44,803 bases of DNA from Clostridiales bacterium (lineage in GTDB: Bacteria > Bacillota > Clostridia > Christensenellales > Borkfalkiaceae): positions 1-44,803 of the forward strand of contig SVHP01000006.1 of the NCBI GenBank assembly GCA_015055735.1, written 5' to 3'. The notes beneath the pieces were generated by a model, which did no database searches, was not told where the DNA came from, and saw nothing but the letters and a program-made list of their open reading frames with translations. The translations under genes were made by a program, and so were the position numbers. Position 1 is the stretch's first letter; each line of letters starts with the position of its first letter. Below, piece after piece: positions 1-9,487 of the stretch.

Positions 1-438
<438 letters not shown>

Positions 439-558
439 CTAACCTTAATAAAGTTATTTAATGATAACATAAACGGTAAAAAATATCAATAAAATAGTAT
501 AAAAAAGCAAAATTTTTAAGTCTTTGCAAATAATTTAAATGAAAAATATATAAATTCA

Positions 559-587
559 TTGATTTAAGAGCGTAAATATGCTAAAAT
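559..587 (+). promoter_or_regulatory. Sigma-A promoter of the CNNM/CorC gene
   Basis: TTGATT at 559-564, a 17-bp spacer and TAAAAT at 582-587. A TG two bases before the -10 gives an extended -10. The predicted start near 594 leaves a short leader before the AGGAGG ribosome site at 612-617. Confidence 0.65.
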
Positions 588-622
588 ATATGCTATAAAA
601 ATTTTATTTCTAGGAGGATATT

Positions 623-1906
623 ATGCCAGACGGCTCCGTTCCGCTGCTGATAGCGTTGGTGATTTTAATCATACTTTCAGCATTTTTCTCATCTACTGAA
701 ACTGCATATTCTTGTGCAAATCGGATAAAACTTCGTTCCCTTGCATCTCAAGGCAACAAAAAGGCGCAAAAGGTGTTAGACCTTGCAGAAAATAAATACG
801 ATAGACTTATAAGCACCGTGCTTATAGGAAACAATATCGTTAATATTACTGCTACTACCCTAGCAACCATATTCTTTGCTAAAATTTTCGTAGATAACCC
901 ATCGACAGCAAACGTCGTTTCTACTATCGTTATGACGCTAGCAGTTTTGATTTTTGGGGAAATAACACCAAAACTAATTGCAAAAACCTATCCTGAAAAG
1001 TTAGCAATGACCTTTTATCCTTTGATAAAAGCCATTTATTACCTTTTATTCTTGTTAAACCTAATCTTTTCGGGCTGGAAATGGCTTGTTTCTAAAGTCT
1101 TTCGCTTTAAGGACGACGACGTCGTTACCGAAGCCGAGATTATCACTATGGTAGAAGAAGCCGAAGAAGACGGAACGCTTAAAACCGAAGAAACCCAACT
1201 TATCCGTTCAGTCATCGAGTTTGACGACCTAGAAGTTGGCGATATTCTAGTTCCTAGGGTAAACATAGTCGCAGTAGATAGCGAAGCGTCTATGGACGAA
1301 ATTAGACAAATCTTTGCTAAAGAAGGTTATTCTCGTTTGCCTGTGTATAAGGATACTATCGATACTATAATTGGTACTATTCACGAAAAGGATTTCTTTA
1401 CGGCTTACCTTAACGGCAAGAAAGGTATTGACGGCATTATGCAAAACGCCTTCTACACTACCGAACACGCAAAGATAAGCGACCTACTTAAAATTTTGCA
1501 AAAGAAAAAAGTGCATATTGCAGTAGTTCTCGACGAATATGGTGGAACGCTTGGCATTTTAACCCTTGAAGATATTTTAGAAGAATTAGTCGGCGAGATT
1601 TACGACGAACACGATGAAATTATCAATTATTTCAAGGATTTAGACCAAAACACAACTTTGGTTGACGGCAACGCCCTACTTTCAGATGCTTTTGAAAAGT
1701 TTGAACTTGAAAGCGACGCCGACCTATTCGACGCTAACACTATGAGTGGTTGGGTTATCGAATATTTAGGTTTAATCCCCCACGCTGGATATCAGTTCGA
1801 TTATAAGAACTTATCTATCGAAGTGTTAAAGTCAACCGTAAAGAGAGTTTTACAAATCAAAGTCGTAGTAAACGAAAAGGTTGCTGACGACGATACTGAA
1901 GAATAA
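623..1906 (+). CDS. CNNM/CorC-HlyC family membrane protein with CBS pair
   Basis: This 427-residue protein has the full architecture of the family. An N-terminal CNNM/DUF21 membrane region occupies about residues 1-190 with four hydrophobic segments. It includes the family-typical ETAYSCANR and FGEITPKLIA stretches. A tandem CBS pair follows at about 205-330 (ILVPRVNIV and LDEYGGTLGILTLEDILEE), then a C-terminal CorC_HlyC domain at about 345-420. Members are tied to Mg2+ export or Co2+/Mg2+ homeostasis (MpfA/CorC type). The old hemolysin label is not a good guide to function. ATG at 623 follows TAGGAGGA at 6-nt spacing. It stands alone, with its own promoter and a terminator 6 bp past the stop. 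Substrate metal cannot be told from sequence. Confidence 0.9.
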   Translation: MPDGSVPLLIALVILIILSAFFSSTETAYSCANRIKLRSLASQGNKKAQKVLDLAENKYDRLISTVLIGNNIVNITATTLATIFFAKIFVDNPSTANVVSTIVMTLAVLIFGEITPKLIAKTYPEKLAMTFYPLIKAIYYLLFLLNLIFSGWKWLVSKVFRFKDDDVVTEAEIITMVEEAEEDGTLKTEETQLIRSVIEFDDLEVGDILVPRVNIVAVDSEASMDEIRQIFAKEGYSRLPVYKDTIDTIIGTIHEKDFFTAYLNGKKGIDGIMQNAFYTTEHAKISDLLKILQKKKVHIAVVLDEYGGTLGILTLEDILEELVGEIYDEHDEIINYFKDLDQNTTLVDGNALLSDAFEKFELESDADLFDANTMSGWVIEYLGLIPHAGYQFDYKNLSIEVLKSTVKRVLQIKVVVNEKVADDDTEE

Positions 1907-1911
1907 TTTAC

Positions 1912-1943
1912 AAATGCCACTTGAAAGTTTTTCAGTGGCATTT
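1912..1943 (+). terminator. Hairpin terminator after the CNNM gene
   Basis: AAATGCCACT pairs with AGTGGCATTT around a short A/T loop, followed by a weak TTCTT run. It separates the CNNM transcript from the tRNA that starts at 1947. Confidence 0.65.
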
Positions 1944-1946
1944 CTT

Positions 1947-2023
1947 ACACCCGTAGCCCAACTGGATAGAGCATCAGATTCCGATTCTGAAGGTTGCATG
2001 TTCAAATCATGTCGGGTGTGCCA
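1947..2023 (+). tRNA. tRNA-Arg(CCG)
   Basis: All four arms fold. The acceptor is ACACCCG with CGGGTGT. The anticodon stem is TCAGA/TCTGA with loop TTCCGAT, giving anticodon CCG (codon CGG). The T arm is GCATG/CATGT with loop TTCAAAT. CCA is encoded at 2021-2023. The D stem has one C-A mismatch (GCCC with GAGC). It is 77 nt long and followed at once by a terminator. Confidence 0.95.
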
Positions 2024-2060
2024 AAAAAGACTGCTTTTAAAAAAGGCAGTCTTTTTTATA
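2024..2060 (+). terminator. Terminator of tRNA-Arg
   Basis: AAAAGACTGC pairs with GCAGTCTTTT and runs into a T tract directly after the tRNA CCA end. Confidence 0.85.
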
Positions 2061-2067
2061 GTTTTAC

Positions 2068-2108
2068 AACAAAAAAATAGGTGGTTTAATTACCACCTAT
2101 TTTTATTT
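2068..2108. terminator. Bidirectional hairpin terminator
   Basis: AAATAGGTGG pairs with CCACCTATTT around TTTAATTA. T runs lie on both sides when read on either strand. It would insulate the tRNA from the minus-strand pckG transcript. Confidence 0.7.
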
Positions 2109-2127
2109 TTGTTGAATTTTTTCTATT

Positions 2128-2428
2128 GGCTTTTGGAACGAGAATAGTTGATTTATATAAAAATTTATTTTTATAGATTTGACGAGAAAAATACAAGAAA
2201 GACGAGCGTTAAAATTTCTCTCACGAAAAATGTTTTACTTTGTAAAAGATTTTTCGTGATAAGGAGCAACCGAACGAGTGGCTTATAGGGTAAATTTTAA
2301 TTTACCCCTTTGCTCTCTTTCGTGTTGCGACGCGGGCGCATACTTGAAAAGTATTTAACCGAACAAAAAATAAAGTATTTCGCAGTAGTTTTCCGTCAAA
2401 AAATCAACTAGGCGATGTGATAAAAGCC
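2128..2428. repeat. Stop-codon-abutting palindromic repeat, copy R1 (expanded)
   Basis: This region carries no gene. It has imperfect terminal inverted arms: GGCTTTTG...ATAGTTGATTT on the left and AAATCAACTAGG...AAAGCC on the right. The right end touches the pckG stop codon at 2429. Inside is a block also found in copy R3 near 42.5 kb (GAATACTTGAAAAGTATT-type core, AAAGTATTTCGCAG, TTTTCCGTCAAAA). R1 holds about 110 extra bases, at 2213-2330, made of nested hairpins. Those extra bases resemble a stretch at 12107-12224. Function unknown; it could act as a 3' untranslated or terminator element for pckG. Confidence 0.7.
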
Positions 2429-4204
2429 TTATTTATCAAGATTTGCCTTTAAGGTTGCAAGTTGATCGTAAAGTTCTTGTGGAACTCTTGTTAATTCACC
2501 GTAGAAACCTTCAATACCTTCTGCTTCTGCTTTCCAGTTTGCTTTGTCAACCGTTAAGAGTTCTTTAATGGTATCTAGACTAACGTCTTCTAGACCTTCG
2601 ATATTGATATCTTCAGCGTTTGGAACGTAACCGATAGGAGTTTCAACAGCGTCAACCTTATCTTCACAACGATTGATAATCCATTCAAGAACACGCATAT
2701 TGTCGCCGAAACCGGGCCAAATGAAGTGACCTTCGTCGTCAGTTCTAAACCAGTTTACGTTGAAAATCTTTGGTTTGTTAGCAATCTTATCGCCCATTTC
2801 AATCCAGTGTTTGAAATAATCACCCATGTTATAACCAACGAATGGACGCATAGCCATAGGGTCACGACGAACTACACCAACAGCGCCGGTTGCAGCAGCA
2901 GTAGTTTCACTAGCCATGATTGAGCCTACGAATACGCCGTTGTTCCAGTCTTTTGATTGATATACAAGTGGAGCAGTCTTTGCTCTTCTTCCACCGAATA
3001 CGATTGCTGATAGTGGAACGCCGTTAGGTGCTTCAAATTGATCAGAAACGCATGGGCAGTTAACAACAGGAGCAGTGAAACGGCTGTTTGGATGTGCGCC
3101 TTTGATAGCCTTTCCGTCAGCGTCTTTCATATCGCCGTTCCAAGGATTACCCTTCCAGTCGATAGCGTTCTTTGGTGGGTTTTTATCAAGACCTTCCCAC
3201 CAAACGGTGTTATCGTCAAGATTTTGAACTACGTTAGTGAAGATTGTGTTCTTCATAGTGCTCATTAAAGCGTTAGGGTTAGATTTCATGTTAGTACCAG
3301 GAGCAACGCCGAAGAAACCGTTTTCTGGGTTTACTGCCCAAAGTCTACCGTCTTCGCCAACTCTAATCCAAGCGATATCGTCGCCCACGCATTCGATTTC
3401 ATAACCTTTATCAAGGTAAGATTTTGGTGGAATTAACATAGCGAGGTTAGTCTTACCACATGCGCTTGGGAAAGCAGCCGCAATATATTTCTTTTCGCCG
3501 TTAGGTTTTTTGATACCGAGGATAAGCATGTGTTCAGCCATCCAACCTTCGGTCTTACCTAAGTATGATGCAATTCTTAAAGCAAAGCACTTTTTACCAA
3601 GAAGAACGTTACCACCGTAGTTAGAGTTAATAGACATAATGGTATTTTCTTCTGGGAAGTGCATAATGTATCTCTTTTCTTCAGAAAGTTCAGCGTAAGA
3701 GTGAAGACCCTTAATGAAATCTCCGTCGCCCAAAGCGTCAACGACAGCCTTGCCAACTCTGGTCATAATAGCCATATTTAATACAACGTAGATAGAGTCG
3801 GTAAGTTCGATACCGATTTTAGAGAACTTACTGCCAACAGCGCCCATAGAATAAGGGATAACGTACATAGTTCTACCCTTCATAACGCCCTTGAACAAGT
3901 CGTTCATTAAAGCGAACGCTTCATTAGTTTCCATCCAGTTATTGATAGGAGCAGAGTCTTCTTTATTTTTAGAACAAATAAAGGTTCTACCTTCTACACG
4001 TGCAACGTCGTTAACGGTGGTACGGTGAAGATAACAGCCTGGTAATTTTTCTTGGTTAAGTTTGATAAGAATCTTTTCTTCAACAGCTTGTTTTCTTAAT
4101 GCTTCAAGTTGTTCTTCGCTACCGTCAATCCAAACGATATTGTCAGGTTGACAGAGTTCTTTTGTTTGATTGATAAAATCAAGCACTTTTTTGTTATTTG
4201 TCAT
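2429..4204 (-). CDS. pckG: Phosphoenolpyruvate carboxykinase (GTP)
   Basis: Cytosolic enzyme interconverting oxaloacetate + GTP with PEP + CO2 + GDP. At 591 residues it fits the GTP-dependent family and not the ATP-dependent one (about 530). The family P-loop AAFPSACGKTN sits at 243-253, with the reactive Cys at 249. The Mn/GTP-binding stretches ECVGDDIAWI, NPENGFFGVAPGTN and FGGRRAKTAPLV are intact. ATG at 4202-4204 has AAGGAGAATT upstream. It is monocistronic, preceded by a 409-bp AT-rich region shared with the divergent gene at 4614. In an anaerobe with pyruvate formate-lyase it probably links PEP and C4 acids. The direction of flux cannot be inferred. Confidence 0.97.
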   Translation of the reverse strand: MTNNKKVLDFINQTKELCQPDNIVWIDGSEEQLEALRKQAVEEKILIKLNQEKLPGCYLHRTTVNDVARVEGRTFICSKNKEDSAPINNWMETNEAFALMNDLFKGVMKGRTMYVIPYSMGAVGSKFSKIGIELTDSIYVVLNMAIMTRVGKAVVDALGDGDFIKGLHSYAELSEEKRYIMHFPEENTIMSINSNYGGNVLLGKKCFALRIASYLGKTEGWMAEHMLILGIKKPNGEKKYIAAAFPSACGKTNLAMLIPPKSYLDKGYEIECVGDDIAWIRVGEDGRLWAVNPENGFFGVAPGTNMKSNPNALMSTMKNTIFTNVVQNLDDNTVWWEGLDKNPPKNAIDWKGNPWNGDMKDADGKAIKGAHPNSRFTAPVVNCPCVSDQFEAPNGVPLSAIVFGGRRAKTAPLVYQSKDWNNGVFVGSIMASETTAAATGAVGVVRRDPMAMRPFVGYNMGDYFKHWIEMGDKIANKPKIFNVNWFRTDDEGHFIWPGFGDNMRVLEWIINRCEDKVDAVETPIGYVPNAEDINIEGLEDVSLDTIKELLTVDKANWKAEAEGIEGFYGELTRVPQELYDQLATLKANLDK

Positions 4205-4613
4205 TATAATTCTCCTTATGTTTGTTTTCTACTAGAATTTTTTAACTTTTTAATTTACCGATTGATATAACCTTTTTGTTATAAACTTAAGGGTAGTAAA
4301 AATTAAAACTGCAAGTTTACTATTAAAACGCTTTTAATTTACTAGCATTTTTTTAGTTTGAAAAAGCAATTTTCAAAGTAAAATTTTGCCATTTCCCATT
4401 AAAATTTTATCTTTCGGCATTTTGTATTTTATCATACATTTAGTCAAATGTAAAGGCATTGAAAAGCCTTTTTGAAAATTTTTTCCATTTAAGGCATAAC
4501 AATTTTGTCAATTCGCTATAAAAATTTTGTATTCGGCAATTTTTGTTCTTTTTTATCTTTCTTTAATATATATAATATAATGTAATAAATAGTTCAATTT
4601 TTTTGGGGAATTT
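4205..4613. other. AT-rich divergent intergenic region
   Basis: This holds the 5' regions of pckG (minus) and the 339-aa gene (plus). TATAAT-like boxes occur around 4571-4581 on the plus strand, but no -35 is correctly spaced. Short repeats of TTCGGCATTTTG and TTCGGCAATTTT type recur. I see no riboswitch, operator or small gene that I can support. Confidence 0.4.
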
Positions 4614-5633
4614 ATGCAATACGAAAAGAAATTTTTAACCCTTAAAAGCATTAAAAATCCGACTTATCAAAAGCCTTTTACCCTATTAGCCTGCATAGAG
4701 ATTGAAAATGGAAAAGCGAATTTCAGCCTTTCGGCAAGTGGTTTTTTCGCCATATCTAAAACCCAATATTACGCACTTATGATAGACGGCGATAAAAACC
4801 AATTTGAATTTGACTTAAGTCAAAATCCACACTTTTTTAACGCACCTTTTTTATCAGTTCCAAACCTTAAAAAAGGTTTTTCGATAGGCTTTTATTCGGT
4901 GCAAAACTTTATACCCCTAACGCTTGCTTTCGGCGCACAAGGAAGAGAGAATTTAGACATCAGCCAATTCAACAAACTTCTAGCCGACAAATTCTTGGAT
5001 AAATTTTCTTGCCAAAACCGTTTAGAAACGGATTTTAGTCCGAATAATGCGCCAGCACCCCCACTAAACGAAAATTTTAGCCAATACGACGACGAGGCTG
5101 TCGCCACCCAAAACTATTACGAGCTGGACCAAGAAATAAATGAAAAACTTATGACCATAAAGGAGAAATTAAATGAAGATATACCCATTGAAGATGCACT
5201 GTTTGAAAACTCAAATAGAGCGCAAGCGCAAGAAAACTGCACGGGCGATACTGCTTGTCAAAATGAAGCAAACGCTAGTTTCTGCAAGGAAAATTTAGAT
5301 ACCGAACCTTATTACTTGCAAGTTAAAAGTCAGTTAGACCAAATTTTTGCTTGCTATCCTGAAGAACAAACACTGACCAACCTTTATAAAGACAGTAAGT
5401 GGGCGAAAATCAATTATTCTAACGATAAATATTACGTCGTGGGGCTAGTCGATTTTGACAACGAGCAAAAATTTATTTGCTACGGCGTTCCAGGTCGCTA
5501 CTCTATTCACCCACCCGAACAACTTAAAGGGTATGCCTCTTTCGTGCCAAAATCCCTTTTCGATACACACGGCGACGGGTTTTGGATTATGTTTCAAGAC
5601 GCCGTGTCGGGAAACTGCGTGCATTTAGATTAA
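4614..5633 (+). CDS. Hypothetical protein, 339 aa
   Basis: No family name is recognised. There is no signal peptide or membrane segment, so it is probably cytoplasmic. It appears to have two folded parts. Residues 1-140 are beta-rich, with many aromatic residues. A Gln/Asn/Glu-rich linker follows at about 145-225. A compact C-terminal module at about 228-339 carries YYVVGLVDF, ICYGVPG, GYASFVPKSLFD and DGFWIMFQDA. The Gly/Trp-rich C-terminus looks like a conserved domain. The ribosome site is weak (TTGGGGAATTT). It lies between the divergent pckG promoter region and a two-way terminator at 5645-5692, so it forms its own transcript. Confidence 0.8.
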   Translation: MQYEKKFLTLKSIKNPTYQKPFTLLACIEIENGKANFSLSASGFFAISKTQYYALMIDGDKNQFEFDLSQNPHFFNAPFLSVPNLKKGFSIGFYSVQNFIPLTLAFGAQGRENLDISQFNKLLADKFLDKFSCQNRLETDFSPNNAPAPPLNENFSQYDDEAVATQNYYELDQEINEKLMTIKEKLNEDIPIEDALFENSNRAQAQENCTGDTACQNEANASFCKENLDTEPYYLQVKSQLDQIFACYPEEQTLTNLYKDSKWAKINYSNDKYYVVGLVDFDNEQKFICYGVPGRYSIHPPEQLKGYASFVPKSLFDTHGDGFWIMFQDAVSGNCVHLD

Positions 5634-5644
5634 AAAACCGACTA

Positions 5645-5692
5645 TAAAAGGTAAAAAGCGCTATCTTTGCTTGTAAAGATAGCGCTTTTAAT
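5645..5692. terminator. Bidirectional terminator between convergent genes
   Basis: AAAAGCGCTATCTTT pairs perfectly with AAAGATAGCGCTTTT around GCTTGT. It serves the plus-strand 339-aa gene and the minus-strand pflBA operon. Confidence 0.85.
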
Positions 5693-6414
5693 TATTTTAA
5701 CAAATTGTTTAGCCGTTGCATTTTTTCAGTAGTAGGCTCTGGAATATTTGCGAACGGAAACTCTATTTTTAAGTTATCGTATTTAACCGAACAAAACTTT
5801 CTAAACGGCAAAAGTTCTATCCCGTCCACACACTTATAATCGCTCGTAATACGCTTTAACTGTATGATATTTTGCTCGCTATCGTTTTTGGTAGGGATTA
5901 TAACCTGTCTTATAGTAGTTTTTATGCCCTTTTGGTCGAGAATTTTCAAAAATTCTAGCACCGAAGATAACGAACACCCTACGTTTTCCAGATAATCTTT
6001 ATCGTTAGTGTATTTAATATCTAGCAACACTCTATCGGTAAAATCTAATAACTCCAACACTTCTTCATTTATAATACTACCCGAAGTGTCAAGGCAAGTG
6101 TTCACGCCCTTTTGTTTACAAAGTCTAAAAATCTCAGCGCAAAAACTCGCTTGCAAGAGTGGTTCGCCACCCGAAAGGGTTATTCCTCCCTTGTTTCCAA
6201 AATATTCTTTTTGGCGAAGTACCTTTTGCACTATGCTTTGAGCGTCGTACTCCTTACCCTCTTTTATGAGCCAAGTATCGGGGTTGTGGCAACATTTACA
6301 ACGAAGATTGCACCCCGATAAAAACGCCACGAACCTTATCCCAGGTCCGTCTACAGTACCCAAAGATTGAAAGGAATGTATTCGCCCAACCTTTTTTTCG
6401 TTTTGGTCTTGCAT
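5692..6414 (-). CDS. pflA: Pyruvate formate-lyase activating enzyme
   Basis: Radical SAM enzyme that makes the glycyl radical on PFL. The 240-residue length is normal. The iron-sulfur motif CX3CX2C uses C35, C39 and C42 (GCNLRCKCCHNPDTW), with an extra Cys at 41. GTVDGPGIRFV lies just before it and TLSGGEPLLQ, a SAM-contact motif, follows. It lies 21 nt downstream of pflB on the same strand and so is co-transcribed. The start has an AAAGGA site. Expression should follow the ZTP riboswitch of the operon leader. Confidence 0.96.
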   Translation of the reverse strand: MQDQNEKKVGRIHSFQSLGTVDGPGIRFVAFLSGCNLRCKCCHNPDTWLIKEGKEYDAQSIVQKVLRQKEYFGNKGGITLSGGEPLLQASFCAEIFRLCKQKGVNTCLDTSGSIINEEVLELLDFTDRVLLDIKYTNDKDYLENVGCSLSSVLEFLKILDQKGIKTTIRQVIIPTKNDSEQNIIQLKRITSDYKCVDGIELLPFRKFCSVKYDNLKIEFPFANIPEPTTEKMQRLNNLLK

Positions 6415-6435
6415 TTTTTTATTTTTCCTTTTTCC

Positions 6436-8667
6436 CTACATTGAGCAGTGGAAAGTTCTTGAAATAACTTCTCTTTGTTGTTCACGAGAGAGTTTTATAA
6501 AGTTTACGGCGTAACCCGAAACACGAATAGTTAGGTTTGGATATTCTTCAGGGTTTTCGCTCGCCTTAATAAGCGTTTCTCTGTTTAATACGTTAACGTT
6601 TAGGTGGTGCGCCTTTTTCTTAAAGTAACCATCCAAAAGTCCAACTAGATTGTCCACCCTTTGCTCGTCGGTCTTGCCGAGTGCTTCAGGGGTAATAGAG
6701 AAGGTGTTAGAAACGCCGTCACGGCAATCGTTATAATCGATTTTTGCAACCGAGTTAAGGCTTGCGATTGCACCGTTTTCTTCACGGTTGTGCATAGGGT
6801 TTGCGCCAGGCGCAAAAGGTTCGCTAGCCTTTCTTCCGTCAGGGGTAGAGCCCGTATGCTTGCCGTACATAACGTTTGAAGTTATGGTAAGCGCCGAAAG
6901 AGTATGCTTTGCGCCACGGTATGCAGGCGTTTTTCTAAGTTCGGTTATCATTAAATGGGTAAGGTCTTTAGCGAGTAAATCCACCCTATCGTCGTCGTTG
7001 CCGAATTTTGGGAAATCGCCCTGCCTTTCAAAGTCTATAATATAACCGTTATCGTCCTTGATAGGTAAAACTTTAGCGTATTTTATTGCGCTTAACGAAT
7101 CTGTCGCAACCGAAAGCCCTGCAACGCCAAACGCCATAAGCCTTTCGACTTCGGTATCGTGAAGAGCCATTTGCAATTTTTCGTAAGCGTATTTATCGTG
7201 CATATAATGGATAACGTTCATGGTGTTAACGTAAAGGTTAGCAAGCCAAGAAATATAAATTTTATATCTATCCATTACCTTATCGAAATCCAAAGCCTTG
7301 CCTTCTAACACGGGCATTTGTGGACCGATATGGATATCAGAAGTAGTATCGTATCCCCCGTTTATGGCTATTAAGAGCAGTTTTGCAAGGTTACATCTTG
7401 CGCCGAAGAACTGCATTTGCTTGCCTATTGTCATAGCCGAAACACAGCACGCAATAGCGTAATCGTCGCCGTGTAGTGGGCGCATTAAGTCGTCGTTCTC
7501 GTACTGAATAGAATCGGTGTCGATAGAAACTTTTGCGCAAAAATCCTTAAAGCCTTGTGGCAAAGCGTTTGACCAAAGTATAGTAAGATTTGGTTCAGGC
7601 GAAGGACCTAGCGTGTATAGGGTATTGAGAATTCTAAAACTAGATTTAGAAACGAGCGTTCTGCCGTCCAATCCCATACCACCAACGGCTTCGGTTATCC
7701 ACATAGGGTCACCGGCGAATAGTTCGTTGTATTCGGGCGTTCTTAAATGCCTTGCTAAACGAAGTTTAATAACGAAATCGTCGATAATTTCTTGTGCGCC
7801 TTGTTCGGTGAGTAAGCCGTTTTTAATATCCCTTTCAATATAGATATCGAAAAAGGTCGCTACCCTACCTAACGACATAGCAGCGCCGTTTTGTTCTTTT
7901 ATAGCGCCTAAATATGCAAAGTATGTCCATTGTACTGCTTGTTTGGTGTCTTTTGCAGGCTGACTAATGTCTATACCGTAAAAGGTTGCCATTTCCTTTA
8001 GATAGCCTAAAAATAGTATTTGACGGGCAAGTTCTTCGGTAAGCTTAATCTTTTCTTCAGTAAGCATACCTTTAGATAATTTTTCCTTATCTTTTTTCTT
8101 TTGTTCGATAAGTCTATCCACTCCGTAAAGCGCCACACGGCGATAGTCGCCAATAATTCTACCACGCCCATAAGCGTCAGGTAGCCCCGTTATAACGTGG
8201 CATCTTCTAGCAAGACGCATTTCGTCAGTATAAGCACGGAAAACGCCGTCGTTGTGGGTGGTGCGATACTTAAATTCTTGCTCTATCTTATCGCTTAACT
8301 TGTAGCCGTAAGCCGTACACGCTTGACGAGCCATTCTTATTCCACCGAACGGATTAACCCCACGCTTTAACGGTGCGTCCGTTTGAAGCCCAACTATAAT
8401 TTCGTTGTCTTTATCGATATAGCCGGCGTCATAACTGGTTAACGAAGTTACCGTTTCGGTGTCAATATCTAGCACTCCACCCTTTTTTCTTTCTTCCTTA
8501 AAAAGAGCGTTGACTTTTTGCATTAGCGAATTGGTCCTTTGGGTTGAGCCTTGCAAAAACGAACTATCACCCGTGTATTCGGTGTAGTTTGTTTGTATAA
8601 AATCACGAACGTCAATTTGTTCTGTCCAATTACCTAGATTAAATCCTTTCCAATTTTCGTGTGTCAT
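6436..8667 (-). CDS. pflB: Formate C-acetyltransferase (pyruvate formate-lyase)
   Basis: Converts pyruvate + CoA to acetyl-CoA + formate by a glycyl-radical mechanism, in the cytoplasm and only without oxygen. The 743-residue protein has the adjacent active-site cysteines C407-C408 (IACCVSAM). The radical-bearing glycine is G718 (RVSGYAVNF) near the C-terminus. Both match genuine PFL, not the diol-dehydratase-type relatives. ATG at 8665-8667 follows AAGGAGAGT. Its leader of about 270 nt holds a ZTP riboswitch with terminator and then a hairpin-array repeat. Formate made here can feed 10-formyl-THF and purine synthesis, which makes sense of ZTP control. Confidence 0.97.
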   Translation of the reverse strand: MTHENWKGFNLGNWTEQIDVRDFIQTNYTEYTGDSSFLQGSTQRTNSLMQKVNALFKEERKKGGVLDIDTETVTSLTSYDAGYIDKDNEIIVGLQTDAPLKRGVNPFGGIRMARQACTAYGYKLSDKIEQEFKYRTTHNDGVFRAYTDEMRLARRCHVITGLPDAYGRGRIIGDYRRVALYGVDRLIEQKKKDKEKLSKGMLTEEKIKLTEELARQILFLGYLKEMATFYGIDISQPAKDTKQAVQWTYFAYLGAIKEQNGAAMSLGRVATFFDIYIERDIKNGLLTEQGAQEIIDDFVIKLRLARHLRTPEYNELFAGDPMWITEAVGGMGLDGRTLVSKSSFRILNTLYTLGPSPEPNLTILWSNALPQGFKDFCAKVSIDTDSIQYENDDLMRPLHGDDYAIACCVSAMTIGKQMQFFGARCNLAKLLLIAINGGYDTTSDIHIGPQMPVLEGKALDFDKVMDRYKIYISWLANLYVNTMNVIHYMHDKYAYEKLQMALHDTEVERLMAFGVAGLSVATDSLSAIKYAKVLPIKDDNGYIIDFERQGDFPKFGNDDDRVDLLAKDLTHLMITELRKTPAYRGAKHTLSALTITSNVMYGKHTGSTPDGRKASEPFAPGANPMHNREENGAIASLNSVAKIDYNDCRDGVSNTFSITPEALGKTDEQRVDNLVGLLDGYFKKKAHHLNVNVLNRETLIKASENPEEYPNLTIRVSGYAVNFIKLSREQQREVISRTFHCSM

Positions 8668-8690
8668 AATACTCTCCTTATTTGTGGTTT

Positions 8691-8777
8691 TGCCCTACGG
8701 GCAGTGATATTTTGACTTTTGGTCAAAAATGATAGTTGCTTATCGCAACGTGATAACGCCTAACGGCGCATTGTGGT
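8691..8777. repeat. Hairpin array within the pflB leader (copy 1 of the GCGCC-TTGC-GACC array)
   Basis: A string of small palindromes: GCCCTACGGGC, TTTTGACTTTTGGTCAAAA, GTTGCTTATCGCAAC and CGCCTAACGGCG. They are separated by TGATA-type linkers. Nearly the same string occurs at 41565-41653. It occurs reversed at 19702-19800 and 24252-24340. Here it lies between the riboswitch terminator and the pflB start, so it is transcribed in the mRNA leader. Confidence 0.8.
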
Positions 8778-8821
8778 TTAATTTAGATTTTGCAATAGGT
8801 TTTTCGGTTTTGCTGAAGAGC

Positions 8822-8860
8822 CTAAAAACAAAAGGACAGCCAGTAAAAACTGAACTGCCC
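8822..8860 (-). terminator. Riboswitch-controlled terminator in the pflBA leader
   Basis: On the minus strand GGGCAGTTCAGT pairs with ACTGGCTGTCC (one bulge, a few G-U pairs) around TTTT. TTTTGTTTTT follows. The GGGCA strand is also the 3' end of the ZTP aptamer (8856-8862), so aptamer folding and terminator folding exclude each other. Confidence 0.85.
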
Positions 8861-8927
8861 AGACGGTCGGCTTGAAATTTTTGCATTTCCCCACAGTAGT
8901 CTGTGCAATCCGTCAGTCATGCAAAAA
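8856..8927 (-). ncRNA. ZTP riboswitch (pfl RNA motif)
   Basis: The hallmark 3' segment CCGACCGTCTGGGCA is present, with P1 TTTGCAT/ATGCAAA enclosing GACTGACGG. An inner stem CACAG/CTGTG is followed by GGGGAAATGC. The defining pseudoknot can form: GACGG of the 5' domain pairs with CCGTC of the 3' domain, all five pairs Watson-Crick. ZTP riboswitches of this class are usually ON switches and were first noted upstream of pfl genes. Here it sits in front of pflB itself, about 15 nt after the predicted transcription start. Confidence 0.93.
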
Positions 8928-8947
8928 AGATATCTTATTGTGTAAAC

Positions 8948-8977
8948 ATTATACAATGCTTTTAAGTTGATTGTCAA
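8948..8977 (-). promoter_or_regulatory. Sigma-A promoter of pflBA
   Basis: TTGACA (8972-8977) and TATAAT (8948-8953) with an 18-bp spacer, both boxes perfect. The predicted start is near 8941, just before the ZTP aptamer. Confidence 0.85.
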
Positions 8978-9022
8978 CCAAATTGAACTTGTTTTTTTGG
9001 TATAATTTATTTATGAAAAAAG

Positions 9023-9487
9023 TTAAAAAATCTTTTCCATATTAGTCTTTTGTGGTACTAAACCTTGCATTTCGTAAAACTTTAAGGCGTTTTGGTTGCA
9101 AGACCAAACGTTTAAGGTCAAATTATAACAACCGATTTTTTTTGCAAAGTTTTCAGCGAACTGATAAAGCGCTTTCCCTACCCCTTGAGCACGGCAGTTT
9201 TCGTCCACGCAAAGGTCGTCTATATATAAAGTCTTTCTATCCACGAAAATATTATGGTTTTGGGTTTGCAAAATCATGCAAAAAACGTAGCCTTTTATCT
9301 CGCCGTCGTCGTCAAACACGAAAATAGGCGAATTATCGTCGTGAATTATCTCTTTTAACTGTTCGTCCGTGTATTTTTTGGCGTTAGATTTGAAAAGGTC
9401 GGGTCTACCCTTATGATGCACTTCTAATACTTGATAGAGTAGTTTGTTTATATAATAAATATCCCTTTCTTCAGCCCTTCTAATCAT
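9023..9487 (-). CDS. GNAT-family N-acetyltransferase
   Basis: A 154-residue single-domain GNAT. The acetyl-CoA-binding motif A is LYIDDLCVDENCRAQGVGKALYQF (in-text key residues R/Q-x-x-G-x-G/A: RAQGVGKAL). The later motif B region is NALKFYEMQGL. The substrate is not predictable; the N-terminus (MIRRAEERD, IYYINKLLYQV) resembles small-molecule or ribosomal-protein type acetyltransferases. I start at 9487, after AAAGGAAAAG. A longer in-frame reading to 9619 runs into a palindromic repeat and lacks a ribosome site. It is monocistronic and faces the pfl promoter region from the other side. Confidence 0.88.
   Translation of the reverse strand: MIRRAEERDIYYINKLLYQVLEVHHKGRPDLFKSNAKKYTDEQLKEIIHDDNSPIFVFDDDGEIKGYVFCMILQTQNHNIFVDRKTLYIDDLCVDENCRAQGVGKALYQFAENFAKKIGCYNLTLNVWSCNQNALKFYEMQGLVPQKTNMEKIF

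Noticed and set aside
1881-2147. 88-aa open frame across tRNA-Arg and its terminators
   Set aside because: It is the tRNA and two hairpins read as protein; no ribosome site.
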